In this document: positions 26,094 through 38,419 of the stretch, piece after piece
Layout: the number at the start of each line of letters is the position of its first letter
How positions within the stretch are numbered: position 1 is the first letter of the stretch
Assembly: GCA_946811695.1 (NCBI GenBank)
Contig: OX328125.1
Coordinates: 97,169,188 to 97,233,187 of the forward strand
Source: Gonocerus acuteangulatus
Lineage: Eukaryota; Arthropoda; Insecta; Hemiptera; Coreidae
Reading direction: 5' to 3'
Length of the DNA stretch: 64,000 bases
Position numbers and translations under genes: made by a program
Notes under the pieces: generated by a model
Seen by the model: only the letters and a program-made list of their open reading frames with translations
The model's database searches: none
What the model was told of the DNA's origin: nothing

Positions 26094-27312
26094 CTAGCTA
26101 AATACCCGTGCTTCACCACGGCCGAGAAGTATTTTTTACATTGAGTTAAATAAGATATGATCAAAATTAACGCTACTACATAATTTTTTGCAGCTTATTA
26201 TTGCACGGACTTTAAAGTTACCCAGGAAACACCATGTGGATGTAACCGTGCGTGTTTCCGTTGGAGTAAAAAAAATACAACAACCGCTTAAAAAGTTAGG
26301 TAAACAGAGACAATATACGTTTAAAGGCATAAAACTAACAAATTTGAAGTTTTAAGCACTTATCTCTTCGATTGGCATCGTTCCACCGAACATTACAACA
26401 GAATCTTCTTTGTAAAGAATTTAGTAACCTTTCGAATAGCCGCCTTCCACTTACTACGAGTTTCCAACCGTTTTCGAGATATTTTAGAAAATATACTGAG
26501 ATCCGAAAACTTTGTATCACCTTTCATACAATTTTTTTTCCATATTCTTCGTTTATGAATACCCAAACAGAAAATTAGTTTTAAAAAGTATTTCTATCAA
26601 TTTTCTGGTAAATGGCTACAGAACTCGCTTAAAAAATGGTTTCATTCGTTTTCCTACGTTAAGGAATCTTTCGCACAAATTTCGCTCCAAAAACCATGTT
26701 CCAGTAAACGGATTCAACTGGTTAATGAACTTGACCTTTTAAATGAGAAGATTTTTGTACCAAATGTAATAAAAATCGAACCATCTATGAGCCGATGAGG
26801 AACTCCTTAATAATTCAAACCCCCCTAAAAGTACTTAAACATTTGAATATCAAAAAAACCTTTCTTAGTGAGTTTTTACACTGTAAACGTATTGTCCGTG
26901 CAAAATTTCAAATTTCTGTGTCAAGTGGTTTGGGATATTATTACCTCGGATGGGCCATCACCAGAGCGTAAACTCTATGAGGGAAAAATCACATTTTATT
27001 TCTAGTAATTCAAGGACTGCCATCATAGTGAAAATTAACCTCAATTAAAAATGATACTATGAAATAGGTAATGTACGGTAACAGCTGTTCGTGTCGTCCT
27101 AGCAACGCATACTGCCTATGATTGCCTGGTCTAACGAACTAAAACTTTAATCCCCTTTAAAAATACTTAAAAATTCGAATATCAAAAAATCCTTTTTTAG
27201 TGAATGCCTACGATATATAGGGTGTGTCCATGCAAAATTTCAAAATTTTCTGTCGAGCGGTTTGGGCTGGGCGATGATAGGTCAGTGAGTGAGTGAGTCA
27301 GTGAGTGAGTGG
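26094..27312 (+). repeat. C-family repeat with nested B fragment
   Basis: Starts ACTAGCTAAATACCCGTGC after (TA)n. It ends in two related blocks of about 170 bp (26810-26950 and 27150-27280, sharing TTCGAATATC/TTTGAATATC and ATGCAAAATTTC) and a CAGTGAGTGAGT simple repeat at 27282-27312. A B internal fragment (26340-26770) is nested within it. This looks like a repeat type common in insect genomes; I cannot assign its class. Confidence 0.5.
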
Positions 27313-27336
27313 TATTTGACAAATATATAGTAGATA

Positions 27337-28749
27337 TGAGGAGCTTAGTATCAAAGTTGGACAACTCCACTTTTGCTTTTTTTACAGGAGAGGCAAAAAA
27401 CCATATCTACTATATTGATGTCAGTATCATGGTGATTTTTTTATATGTTATTCTTATAGGCCTCAGAAACATTATTTCAAAGGCACTACAAAATTATATA
27501 AGTATTAGGCCGCAATTACACTTTAAATAGTGGAGTTGTCCATGTTTGAAACCAAGTCCTGAAATTGTCTGTTTTTGAAACCAAAGGGAGCCATTTGAAA
27601 ATTGAACCTATCCTATTTTGAAACCAAACAAATATGAATTTGGTATGCTCGAGGGTGTTTTAATATAATGTAATTATGTTTAATGTATTAAATCAAAATT
27701 ATATAGTTAAAAATTACATGAAAAATGTTATTTAAATACAGTTTGACAAAACTGAAATGAAACTAAATTATCCTTATTTTATTAAGTTTAGAAAAAAAGT
27801 GGTACTTAGCTATCCTCTTCGCACAGTTTTACCTCTAACTACATGTATTGAAGTGGCTGTGCTATAATTTTCATCGCCGTACTCAGCCATACCTGTGCAC
27901 AGCTAATAAAATAAAGTTATCAATTAGCGATGCGATTATTTTATGAAAAACGAGTTAACCATTATTATTTTCTGCAAAGTGTTGTTGAAAAGTTTTTAAT
28001 AGCAAATAACTGAACATTAACGATGAGATATATTTAATATCTAGTGTGAAACTGTCAATATTTATTTGTTATACGCGAAAATTTAAATAAAGAGGAATAT
28101 GTCGAGAATCACATTAGCTGTTAATTTATTCACCTGAGGTCTTGAAAATATATTTGGAAGGATACATAGCTCTACCACTTGAGTAAAGTATGAATATTTT
28201 AAATTAAATACCGGCTGTTTTTCACGGTTGTTGTTATATAAAGCCCGTTTATTAATAAAATAATTATTCTATATAATTGGTAGTGGTCTCATTCGACTCG
28301 GCACAAAAGAAATTCTTCAAAAATCATACCTAAATCAGAAAGATTCAAGTACCAAGGGGTTTTGTCCCAAAATCCGGCATTCGGATCCACAGTGTGCCGG
28401 ATAACAGCTAGTTATTAATAAGAATTATCGCCAAATGCACTTATTACAAGTAACTATAAACATTCAGCCATGATGGATTTGTAGAGCAGGTTGGGAGCAG
28501 ATTGCATGAATGCAAGCTTCTCATTGGCTACTGATGGAGTTGTCATTTTTTAAAACCAAACGACGTTGGCATAGTCCATATTTTGATTCTAAACGGTTGA
28601 AATAAACGCTATTTTACCTATTTTCTGTCCGTTTTTAATGAAAAAAACAGTTGTAAAATCGAATGCAGCATAAAAATCCACTTAAGAATCGACAAAAATC
28701 TCAAAATTGAAAAAAATGGAGTTGTCCAACTTTGATACTAAGCTCCTCA
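27337..28749. mobile_element. TA-flanked DNA transposon with 33-bp perfect TIRs
   Basis: TIRs begin TGAGGAGCTTAGTATCAAAG and are identical over 33 bp (27337-27369 and 28717-28749). TA dinucleotides flank both ends (27335-27336 and 28750-28751). The 1413-bp interior has no transposase ORF but repeats GGAGTTGTCC and TTTTGAAACCAAA near both ends. TA duplication suggests a Tc1/mariner-superfamily non-autonomous element, but this is inference. Confidence 0.75.
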
Positions 28750-28822
28750 TATAAACATGAATAGTTTTGCCCTTTTATATTTGTAATGGAACAGCCGACT
28801 CAATGTACAGCAGACGCCGCAT

Positions 28823-29022
28823 NNNNNNNNNNNNNNNNNNNNNNNNNNNNNNNNNNNNNNNNNNNNNNNNNNNNNNNNNNNNNNNNNNNNNNNNNNNNNN
28901 NNNNNNNNNNNNNNNNNNNNNNNNNNNNNNNNNNNNNNNNNNNNNNNNNNNNNNNNNNNNNNNNNNNNNNNNNNNNNNNNNNNNNNNNNNNNNNNNNNNN
29001 NNNNNNNNNNNNNNNNNNNNNN
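28823..29022. other. Assembly gap (200 N)
   Basis: Exactly 200 N, a conventional placeholder length. Order and distance across it are assumptions of the assembly. Confidence 0.99.
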
Positions 29023-29394
29023 ATTACTCGCTCTTAAATTGAGAGTTAAATTTAAAAAAATTAAAGATTAAATTTAAATGGCAATTAAGAATGATTGAAT
29101 ACTTACGTAACAAAAATAATTAATTGTTTATAAAACGAAGATATCAGAATATGAGGGGATAACAAGCCTTTGCGATTATTTTTGGCACGTTTCCTACTCA
29201 CATATGGGGACGAAACTCGCTTATCAAATCGAACCTATGACCTAAATCGGGTTTGGTACTAAAAAGTAGTACGTTCCGAATATATAGTTCAGAAAAATGC
29301 CAAAGGTTAATTAAGGTTAACGTTTATATTAGGTTGTTACAAAAGTCCTTGCGCACAAATTCCTTTTTAATTCAAAATTTAAAGATAAAAATTA

Positions 29395-29600
29395 TTTATT
29401 AATTTTTTAACGGCCCGTCACATCTAGGACATTAGCAACGGGCTATCTACAGGTTGTCACCCTTTCTAAACATCCATGGTGCAGCTGATCGTTCAACGGG
29501 CCTTGGAATGAAGAGACTCAACCTGCAACAGGTGGGACTCGAATCCTCCACGTAAGAATCAAACGCGTTAGTCACTGGACCACAAGGAGTGCCGATCGAA
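29395..29600 (-). mobile_element. tRNA-derived SINE
   Basis: The minus-strand head has CTTGTGGTCCAGTGACTAAC (A-box region) and GGATTCGAGTCCCACC (B box). It then shares GGTGACAACCTGTAGATAGC with the 5S-headed SINE and ends in a hairpin with stem CCCGT/ACGGG around TGCTAATGTCCTAGATG, then CCGTTAAAAAA. Bases 29023-29394 show no gene. Confidence 0.78.
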
Positions 29601-29979
29601 GGACTCCGCGCATCCAGATTTGACATAATCGCACTTTTCTAAGTTACGTCAGAGCTATAAAGAGGATGGCGCAAGATGCTAATCCTCTCCATTTATGAAA
29701 ATGTTTCTTAGACTAACCGTGCAGACAAGTCATGAAGATTAGACTTTGAACGGATATTTCGGACACCAAAATTTCTTAAGTGCAGGCTTATTGTGGCATT
29801 TGAAACTCTCATTTCGTAGGCTAATACTTTAAAATTAGAAAAAACATTTTTGTACCAAATTTTATTCAAAAATGTTCGTTTCTAAGGCAGCTTCCAAGTT
29901 TTCTAGTCGGCACTTGCGCATTGCATCATGAGTTTAACCTCATGAGGGAGATTACTCACCTTTTCCTTCTTGCAAGGAA

Positions 29980-30230
29980 AATACCTTATAAAATAAATAA
30001 TCCAATGTCATTTAACTATTAATGTAAAGAACTGCAGTGCACGTGCACTTTTTCAAACAACAAACATTGGTTCAAGAGCGACTGTAAACATTGAAGATAA
30101 TACATTCCAGGTGCAAGCCATGAGCGTATGAACAGGTCAGATTTATACAACTTACCTCTATAAAAATATTGGGCAGATATTTCTTAGATTTTCTATCCAT
30201 CCCAGACAAGCCTCAAACCTTCTTGCGCAA
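29980..30230 (+). repeat. D-family repeat, single-copy flank
   Basis: Collinear with 47205-47390 plus 48276-48440 (shared blocks CATTCCAGGTGCAAGCCA, CAACTTACCTC and CATCCCAGACA). It runs straight into the 104-bp array. It lacks the Harbinger insertion found in the other copy. Confidence 0.75.
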
Positions 30231-32102
30231 ATAGACAAACTGATACTGCTACATCTGTAGTATACTATGGATTACTGACACGCACATACTTAAAACTGGA
30301 TAATGTAATCCGTTCACTCATAACTCAGCCAGAAATAGACAAACTGATACTGCTACATCTGTAGTATACTATGGATTACTGACACGCACATACTTAAAAC
30401 TAGATAATGTAATCCGTTCACTCATAACTTAGCTAGAAATAGACAAACTGATACTGCTACATCTGTAGTATACTATGGATTACTGACACGCACATAATTA
30501 AAACTAGATAATGTAATACGTTCACTCATAACTTAGCCAGAAATAGACAAACTGATACTGCTACATCTGTAGTATACTATGGATTACTGACACGCACATA
30601 ATTAAAACTAGATAATGTAATCCGTTCACTCATAACTTAGCCAGAAATAGACAAACTGATACTGCTACATCTGTAGTATACTATGGATTACTGACACGCA
30701 CATAATTAAAACTAGATAATGTAATACGTTCACTCATAACTTAGCCAGAAATAGACAAACTGATACTGCTACATCTGTAGTATACTATGGATTACTGACA
30801 CGCACATAATTAAAACTAGATAATGTAATCCGTTCACTCATAACTTAGCCAGAAATAGACAAACTGATAGTGCTACATCTGTAGTATACTATGGATTACT
30901 GACACGCACATAATTAAAACTAGATAATGTAATCCGTTCACTCATAACTTAGCCAGAAATAGACAAACTGATAGTGCTACATCTGTAGTATACTATGGAT
31001 TACTGACACGCACATAATTAAAACTAGATAATGTAATCCGTTCACTCATAACTTAGCCAGAAATAGACAAACTGATACTGCTACATCTGTAGTATACTAT
31101 GGATTACTGACACGCACATAATTAAAACTAGATAATGTAATACGTTCACTCATAACTTAGCCAGAAATAGACAAACTGATACTGCTACATCTGTAGTATA
31201 CTATGGATTACTGACACGCACATAATTAAAACTAGATAATGTAATCCGTTCACTCATAACTTAGCCAGAAATAGACAAACTGATAGTGCTACATCTGTAG
31301 TATACTATGGATTACTGACACGCACATACTTAAACGTAGATAATGTAATCCGTTCGCTCATAACTCAGCCAGAAATAGACAAACTGATACTGCTACATCT
31401 GTAGTATACTATGGATTACTGACACGCACATACTTAAAACTAGATAATGTAATCCGTTCGCTCATAACTTAGCCAGAAATAGACAAACTGATACTGCTAC
31501 ATCTGTAGTATACTATGGATTACTGACACGCACATACTTAAAACTAGATAATGTAATCCGTTCGCTCATAACTTAGCCAGAAATAGACAAACTGATACTG
31601 CTACATCTGTAGTATACTATGGATTACTGACACGCACATACTTAAACCTAGATAATGTAATCCGTTCCCTCATAACTCAGCCAGAAATAGACAAACTGAT
31701 ACTGCTACATCTGTAGTATACGATGGATTACTGACACGCACATACTTAAAACTAGATAATGTAATCCGTTCGCTCATAACTTAGCCAGAAATAGACAAAC
31801 TGATACTGCTTCATCTGTAGTATACTATGGATTACTGACACGCACATACTTAAACCTAGATAATATAATCCGTTCCCTCATAACTCAGCCAGAAATAGAC
31901 AAACTGATACTGCTACATCTGTAGTATACGATGGATTACTGACACGCACATACTTAAAACTAGATAATGTAATCCGTTCGCTCATAACTTAGCCAGAAAT
32001 AGACAAACTGATACTGCTTCATCTGTAGTATACTATGGATTACTGACACGCACATCCTTAAAACTAGATAATGTAATCCGTTCACTGATAACTCAGCCAG
32101 AA
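30231..32102 (+). repeat. 104-bp satellite array
   Basis: About 18 head-to-tail copies of exactly 104 bp (starts 30231, 30335, 30439, 30543, 30647 and so on). Key blocks are ATAGACAAACTGATACTGCT, ACATCTGTAGTATACTATGG and GATAATGTAATCCGTTCACT. Copies are nearly identical and fall into sub-types (CTTAAAAC/ATTAAAAC; TTCACTC/TTCGCTC), indicating recent spread of neighbouring copies. Confidence 0.96.
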
Positions 32103-32648
32103 ATTAGCCGGCTCGCTGGAATCACGTGCACAATGAATGGTGAGTCGATTGGTCACGCGAGTTTTAAACTAAACGCCATGTGAGATAAACCCACAAAAGT
32201 GAAATCCTTCAATGAATATTCTCTCCCAAAGTCTCCCAAATGTAATCTTAAAAATGAAATTTGTAAATTATGCTTGTAATTTCTTATCAAAACATCGATG
32301 TTTTTTGTTATCTTTTTAAATAGACCCTTAAACTACCATTCTAAAGGATCATAATAAGCAGAAATTCGAGAAAAATAATTTATTCGTAGCAAAAAAAGAA
32401 GTAAGGATGGATTAAAACATGAAATTCGCAGGTCACAAAAGAAAAACGGAATTATCGGGTTTTCTTCATTGTAAACCTTTGTCTGGACGTTATTGCATAA
32501 AATTCGTTCCTACTATGTAGGAAATAGTCAGTCCTCTCCCTAAAGTTCCCACATCTGCAAGTTCCACGTCAATAACCAAGCGAGTTCGAGGTCTATTAAG
32601 CTATCGTCACGCGTCGATTGAGACCCTTCTGCGTATAGATTCTATGCA
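32103..32648. other. No gene seen
   Basis: AT-rich sequence after the satellite with no recognisable ORF or repeat. Confidence 0.5.
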
Positions 32649-33286
32649 AGAAAGTCCGTCACGCAAGTGCTGCATAACTAAGCACTTTCCTCTGACTTTG
32701 GGTAGCTTTGACTACATGTCTGAATAATTTGCTTTAAATAATGTATGTAAATAAAATAAAAACATGAATAGTTCTTCTCTTTTACTTTTGTAATGAGTAA
32801 CTCTTCCATTATTAATTTTGTTATTCATTTGCTTCCAGATTTTTGTTTATACATGGTACTAAACTACTTAATAAATACACAAAACCTGCATATTTTTGTC
32901 TTTTGATCTTATGCGGGAACGGGATACAGTCCCCCTAGTAGTAGAAAGTGCTCCTAGCGGCAGCTTTGCCAACCTACGTCTGGCGGGCTAATTCTATTTA
33001 ACATAGTACAAAAAAAAACCCCATTCCGATAGACTTAGTCTATCAATTTTACAACGCTTCTTCCTCAAGAAATACCCAAGACATATACCTTGTTTCGTTA
33101 CAATACAGCTGAAATTACGACCCGTATGAGTAGATTAGTAATTTAGGTCCAGACTCCCCCCCCCCTCTCCAAATGAACCGATTTTATTATTTTTACTAAT
33201 CACTTTTCTCTGTAGATTAACACTACCAATACTGAATTCTTTGAAATATAACAAAATTACGGCTGATAGTGGCAAATTGGTATTTG

Positions 33287-33538
33287 GGCCCTGAGTAAAC
33301 CCGGTGTATCCAACGTGGTATGGCCGTTGGCCCTGAGTAAACCCGGTGTATCCAACGTGGTATGGCCGTTGGCCCTGAGTAAACCCGATGTATCCAACGA
33401 GGTATGGCCGTTGGCCCTGAGTAAACCCGGTGTATCCAACGTGGTATGGCCGTTGGCCCTGAGTAAACCCGGTGTATCCAACGTGGTATGGCCGTTGGCC
33501 CTGAGTAAACCCGATGTATCCAACGTGGTATGGCCGTT
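33287..33538 (+). repeat. 42-bp minisatellite inside A6
   Basis: Six copies of GGCCCTGAGTAAACCC(G/A)(G)TG-type units with TATCCAACGTGGTATGGCCG, step 42 bp. Because 42 is divisible by three, frames stay open on both strands and give repeat peptides. Those are not evidence for a gene. Confidence 0.95.
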
Positions 33539-33589
33539 GGCCCTGAGTAAACCCCTCCTAATAAACCGATTTATTTTATTTTTATTTAT

Positions 33590-33800
33590 TCAAAATTTAA
33601 CGTACATTATTATTAACTAAGAATTTTAGGACGGGCTATCTTTAGGTTACCACCCTTTTCTAGCCAGGATAGAGCTGATGCCTTTTTTTTTTTTTTTCTT
33701 CTTTAGAAAAGCCAGCACCCCATAGTTGGAAACGAACCCACGACCCTTGGCACGGAGTGTTTAGTGATCACGCCTTAACACTCACGGCCACCGGGCCTCC
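33590..33800 (-). mobile_element. tRNA-derived SINE, tail type B
   Basis: Minus-strand head: GGCCCGGTGGCCGTGAGTG (A-box region) and TCGTGGGTTCGTTTCCAAC (B box). Then an A-rich linker, GGGTGGTAACCTAAAGATAG, and a CCGTCC-type hairpin tail. The old poly(A) side faces left. Confidence 0.75.
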
Positions 33801-34132
33801 TAGTTTATTTTTGCAACACATTTTTCAATTAAGATTGTCACAACGAATACCGAGTTTAGTTGCAAAACAACAAAAATTACGGCTGGGAAGGGAAAATAAC
33901 TCTTTCGGGTCCAGGGACCCCCCTCTCCCGGTAGACCGGTTTTGGCGGTTAACGAACTCTTTCAATCGTTTGCTAAGAGAAAGCTATATACAAAATATAC
34001 TAAAAGGAAATTTGAGGGATAGTGCGCGGAAAAGTGTAATTTTCAATTCATTCAAATTTTATCCCGGCAATGACCCAAAACATAAAGCTCTACAAACTTG
34101 GTTATGGCTATTTTCTTTTTTTTCTTTCTTTC

Positions 34133-34300
34133 TTTTTTTTTTTTTTTTTTTTTACGGCGCATCTCATTAGGTCATTAGTGCCGACATCCAGGGTACAGCG
34201 ACCCCTGAGATGAGAAAATTCCTGCCGGAAGTGGGAATCGAACCCACCATCTCGCGATTATGAATCCAAGGTGCTAGCCACTAGAACACGGGAGACCCCG
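34133..34300 (-). mobile_element. tRNA-derived SINE
   Basis: Minus-strand: GGGGTCTCCCGTGTTCTAGT head, GGTGGGTTCGATTCCCAC B box, then CCGGCAGGAATTTTCTCATC, then the tail with ACTAATGACCTAATGAGATG and CGCCGTAAAA plus poly(A). It belongs to the same family as those at 44218 and 56132. Confidence 0.85.
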
Positions 34301-34550
34301 TTACGTTAACTAATTAATCCTATGCAGAATGCATGAATTAATCCTATGCACAGTGCATGGTCACTTGTTGAGGAAGAACTCCAAAAGCATAGTTTTAATA
34401 ACAGGGAAGACTTGAAAAAACGATATTCGAATTCTGGGGCAATATAAGCCCCCAAAAATCATCTAAATCAACAGGGTAAATTTTGTTCATAGCTCCCATT
34501 ACTTCTGTAACCTATAATATTCATATTTGATTTCATATATGTATATATAA

Positions 34551-34586
<36 letters not shown>

Positions 34587-35253
34587 GCATATATATGCAT
34601 AAATTATGTGAACTTCTGACTTCTGAAGATCTAGAACTGTACATTTCCCGTAGGCACTTTTAGATTGCGTAATTAACGGGTTTCCTACCTCTACATAGAT
34701 AGTGAAGCGCGCTAAAAGTGAAAATTAGAAGTATCTTCACAAAAATGTCACATGTATTCACTAAACACAACAGGGGGAAAGATAAATAGCTCAACGTAAT
34801 TATTTTAGGCAATTAAGATGTTTACACTTGATAATGAAATTCTCACCTGTGTCTACAATTTATAAAACGATTTTTTTTTATATATATATATATATTTTTA
34901 CTTTTTGAGATAATACGGTATTCGGAAGATAATTTGAACGATTATGAAACAACATTTAAAATTATAAGGACAAACTCAAATAAGCATATTAAAAATAATA
35001 GCCCACAGGACGACAGTTTACAAGTTTTCCTGAAGTGTTTTCCTAAAAACTTTCATATTCATTATCAAGATTAACAAAATAACGATGGTTCGAGTTTTTA
35101 TATACTGTTGTTTGTAATAGAGCATTCGCGAAGAGCCCAAGAAGTGACCGAGTGAGTAATTTCCGCTACTGGAAGTTTCCTGTGTATTGTGTCACCTAAA
35201 ATCTCACTTTTCTGTGACATGTGATTGGAGTATGTGTTTACATTTTAACCAAA
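34301..35253. other. No gene; partial B 5' end
   Basis: ATTAATCCTATGCA occurs twice near 34313 and 34339. A (TA)n tract lies at 34548-34590, and a minus-strand B 5' block ends near 34700 (GAAGCGCGCTAAAA). Confidence 0.45.
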
Positions 35254-36418
35254 TGGGTGATTCTACAGAAAAGTAGCCAAAAAGCAGCCATTTTGTGTTT
35301 GTATTGCAGGGGAGTGAGAATAAGAGTAAAAAACAATATTTCTTAGCAACATATGTTTCTAACTGCCATTCTGAAGAGACAGCATGGTATATTAAACCGA
35401 GGAAATGGCAAAAGCCTTGACAAAAACACTTTTTGGGAAAATATAATTAAACAATATTTTTCGTACTGACTGGGAAGTGAAAACAATTTAATCCTCACTT
35501 CCCTGTTGAGATAACGTGAAAAAAAAGCACATTTGTGTCAATTATTTTTATTTAATAAATTAACAGAACAAAAGCTACTACTACTAGGCCAAAGGTTTTA
35601 GTATAAATTGCCAAACTAAGTCTTGTTTTTGAATATCAATTTCGTCGAGTGCTGTACTATAATTGACAGGGGAGTGAGAAACAGGGCAGGGATAATTTTG
35701 AGGTTTGGATCACCTGTAGCACACCCTGCTTATAATGAATAGCTTTTAATGACATCTAAATAAAGTGTTTTGGGGTACTTATCAAATAATGTTATCATAT
35801 CACAAAAATAAAAATCAACTGATTTTTTATGAAGAGCAGGGGAGTGATAAACAATTTTTAAAACTCGTCATTTTACTTGAAAAAAACTTTCAAAGCAGAT
35901 CCTCTCTTTCCAGAAATCAAAATCAACCTGAAATCATTTGGTTTTGTGTACATTGATATTCTAAATTAGCTGACTGAAAAATAAAAAAGCCACGCTTACG
36001 CTTCACAAATATTGTGTTTTCATTGTGACAGGGGAGTGATAAAATTTTGTGTGACAGACATTAGTGAAGCTTTTGTCGTCCTTTAAGATAATATTTTTTA
36101 GTTTTTTCTCTTCCAGCTACATTCGTGAGGGCATAATGAAAAAAAATACTCTAACAAAAAACTTCCTGCAAGTTACTGTTGACCTAAAAAAATCAACGAA
36201 TGTAGCAAACCCGAGTAGTGGTCAGGCCAGGGAAGTGAGAATTAGGGCTTTGCAAAGCTCCAGCTCCAGATCAAAGGTTGTTACAGATCATCCAGTGCTA
36301 GGTATGATTCAAAATAGTTTTGTATCATCTTACTAAAAAGGAAAAATATTAATGTCTTCAATACGGACTGAATAATTGACAAAAACCAAAAAGTGCTACT
36401 TTTCTGTACAATCGCCCA
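35254..36418. mobile_element. Unclassified TIR transposon with repeated CAGGGGAGTGA motif
   Basis: Ends are inverted repeats of 24 bp (35254-35277 and 36395-36418) matching at 22 positions; they start TGGGTGATTCTACAG / TGGGCGATTGTACAG and share AAAAGTAGC. Inside, CAGGGGAGTGAKA occurs at 35307, 35667, 35837 and 36029, with variants at 35467 and 36228 and an inverted one near 35494. No complete transposase is visible; a 90-codon frame at 36064-36336 overlaps the last motif copies. The target duplication is unclear. Confidence 0.6.
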
Positions 36419-36734
36419 AATATTAAAATCTATTCAAAGTTTTCTTAATGACAGCAAGGATAAGAACGCACTAAGACAACGCAGCTCCTGCGAGTCGGAC
36501 TTTTAATATTTATTTATTTACTTTATGTGCTTCGTTTCGTGGACGATAAGCACACTGAGGTAAGTCTTCTAAGAAACTAGGATGTTATTATGAATTACCT
36601 TTTTTTTCTTTTTTTTTTAATACAGGTACATTTATTTTAAATTAAGATATTTTAAGGAGGAAGCATTGATCGTCGGGGTTTCGGTCAATGTTCTTATTTA
36701 ATAAAAAAACATTTTATGGTTAAAATGTATATTT

Positions 36735-36790
36735 ATTACTGCCAACGTTTCGGCTTGCTATACAAGCCATCTTCAGGGCTGTAAAAACAT
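36735..36790 (-). ncRNA. Hammerhead ribozyme motif, Penelope (minimal) type
   Basis: Minus strand: CTGAAGA, stem II GGCTTG/CAAGCC, GAAA, then CGTT. GCC before the core pairs with GGC after the predicted cleavage site (ACGTT^GGC), and stem I continues with further A-T and C-G pairs. Stem III is just the self-complementary ACGT, the hallmark of minimal hammerheads in Penelope-like elements that work as dimers. Sequence is identical to the plus copy at 38420. Confidence 0.65.
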
Positions 36791-37259
36791 ATATGGTATA
36801 ACAATGACAAAAAAGGATAGATAAATTAACAAAAATATGAGCACATATATGAGTGAATATATATATATATATATATAGTATAATAATAGAAACTAAATAA
36901 ATATACATGTGTATGGTATACAAGAGAATACAGAACAACTGGCGTAGTAACATACCTATCGAGAAGATTGAGAACTGTCCCGTTTCAAGTAGAGAACATT
37001 TCTGAAGACAGGAAGGATAGGGCCAGGGTTAGACAGGAGAGGATGGAGGGGGACGGGGTGGGGAGAAATGGAGAAGGAAGTATGGACGGAGGGAAACGAC
37101 CGCGGTAAAGATAAAGGACGTGCCAGGGGTTTCCAGGTTCAGGGAAGCATAAGACAGGTGTGTGGGAACAGGACAACGAACGGGGTGGGATTACCTAACG
37201 GGAAGTTTTGAGTATATGGAAAATGTTGGAATAGGCTGAGTAGATGACTTCTTTGTCAA

Positions 37260-38199
37260 TTAGCGCGGTTACTCCCTATCTCCATAGGGAGAACCCGCTT
37301 ATGAGGTTGACCTCATGACGCAATCCGGAAGTGCCGACTAGAAACTTTCACGTTTCAGACCCTATAGATCACGAAAATATAGGTGGCCCAAATTTGTATA
37401 TATATATACATATGCTTGTCTGTTCGCACTCTAGCAAGCTCAAAAATGGTCCGATTTTTACGAAATTGGTACAAAATGTTTTCTACATCTTGGAAATTAA
37501 TCCCAACTAAGATGTTGGGAAATCGTGGTAAATGGAGGGTGACCATTCGAATGCTTACTAAATTCTCTACAAAAAAGGTTCTGAAGCAATATTCGATAGG
37601 GCAACGTCAATCAGAGATATAAGCGCTTAAAACTTAAAAAGTGTTTGTTTTGTTATTTTGAAAGGGGTTTTCTCTTTGTTTATCTCACTTTTTAATTGGT
37701 TGTTTCTTGTTTTAAATTGCATTTATCAGTAAAATTGGTATTGTAGTAAAATAATCTAAGAAACGGTGAATACATTACGGCTAATCATGATGACGTAGTT
37801 TGTTTTGAATTCTCCTATATATATAACCTTCCTCATAGCCTCCAACTAAAGTTATCGTTATATCTTTCTTATTTTATAGAAAGATTTAACCCACGACAGA
37901 ATGGAATTTTATTCGCCATGAAGCACTTATTTACAGTTGATTATAACGGTAAAACGAATTTGCTAGTAAAACAAGATACTTAAAATGACAACGAATTTTT
38001 GGTTGTTTAGAATAGAGCCTTCTCAGCAGTAGTCAAAGAGTAAGTACGTTTTCAGTACATAATTTTTTGACTTATACAGATTCAGAATTATCCGCTTCTG
38101 TGTAAGTTGACTACTGTCAACTTACAGAATCTATTCCATTTCTTCGAGATGTACGTAACCGCGCTAAGATGACGCAGTTCCTGCGAGTCAGACTTTTTT
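37260..38199 (+). mobile_element. B-family Helentron/DINE-like element, full length
   Basis: Best complete B copy (940 bp). It starts TTAGCGCGGTT with an imperfect hairpin around CTCCCTATCTCCATAGGGAG. A short (TA)n tract and TGTCTGTTCGCACTCTAGC follow, then one internal unit (TTCGAATGCTTACTAAATTC). It ends ACCGCGCTAAGATGACGCAG, a CGCAG-TTC-CTGCG hairpin, then CAGACTTTTTT. The subterminal TTAGCGCGGTT and AACCGCGCTAA are inverse copies. It sits exactly between the two inverted hammerhead repeats. No ORF with a known domain. Confidence 0.72.
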
Positions 38200-38419
38200 G
38201 TCATTGACGGGATTCTTTTCATCTCCTCAACCTATTCCAACATTTCAACAACCTTCTCGATAGGTATGTTACTACGCCACTTGTTTTGTATTCTCTTGTA
38301 TACCATATACACGTATATTTATTTAGATTTTTATTATTATACTATATATATATATTCACTCATATATGTACTCATATTTGGTTAATTTATCTATCCTTTT
38401 TTGTCATTGTTATACCATA

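Larger units (their letters stand above)
32649..33996 (-). mobile_element. A-family element, copy A6 (interrupted)
   Basis: Minus-strand A copy starting at its 3' terminus (AAAGTCCGTCACGC). It holds a 42-bp minisatellite (33287-33538) and a SINE (33590-33800), then resumes with GTTAACGAACTC and TCAATCGTTTGCTAA and breaks before the (TA)n tract. It is more diverged than A3 and A4. Confidence 0.65.

Noticed and set aside
28767..29042. Frames spanning the N gap
   Set aside because: Composed mostly of N, not sequence.
33257..33620. Overlapping open frames with repeat peptides on both strands
   Set aside because: The 42-bp tandem unit is a multiple of three, so any frame without a stop in one unit stays open.
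34353..34375. Another CACAGTG heptamer (in TGCACAGTGCA)
   Set aside because: Part of a short palindrome with no A-rich nonamer at 12 or 23 bp and not at an element boundary. The CACAGTG near 28391 also lacks a nonamer.
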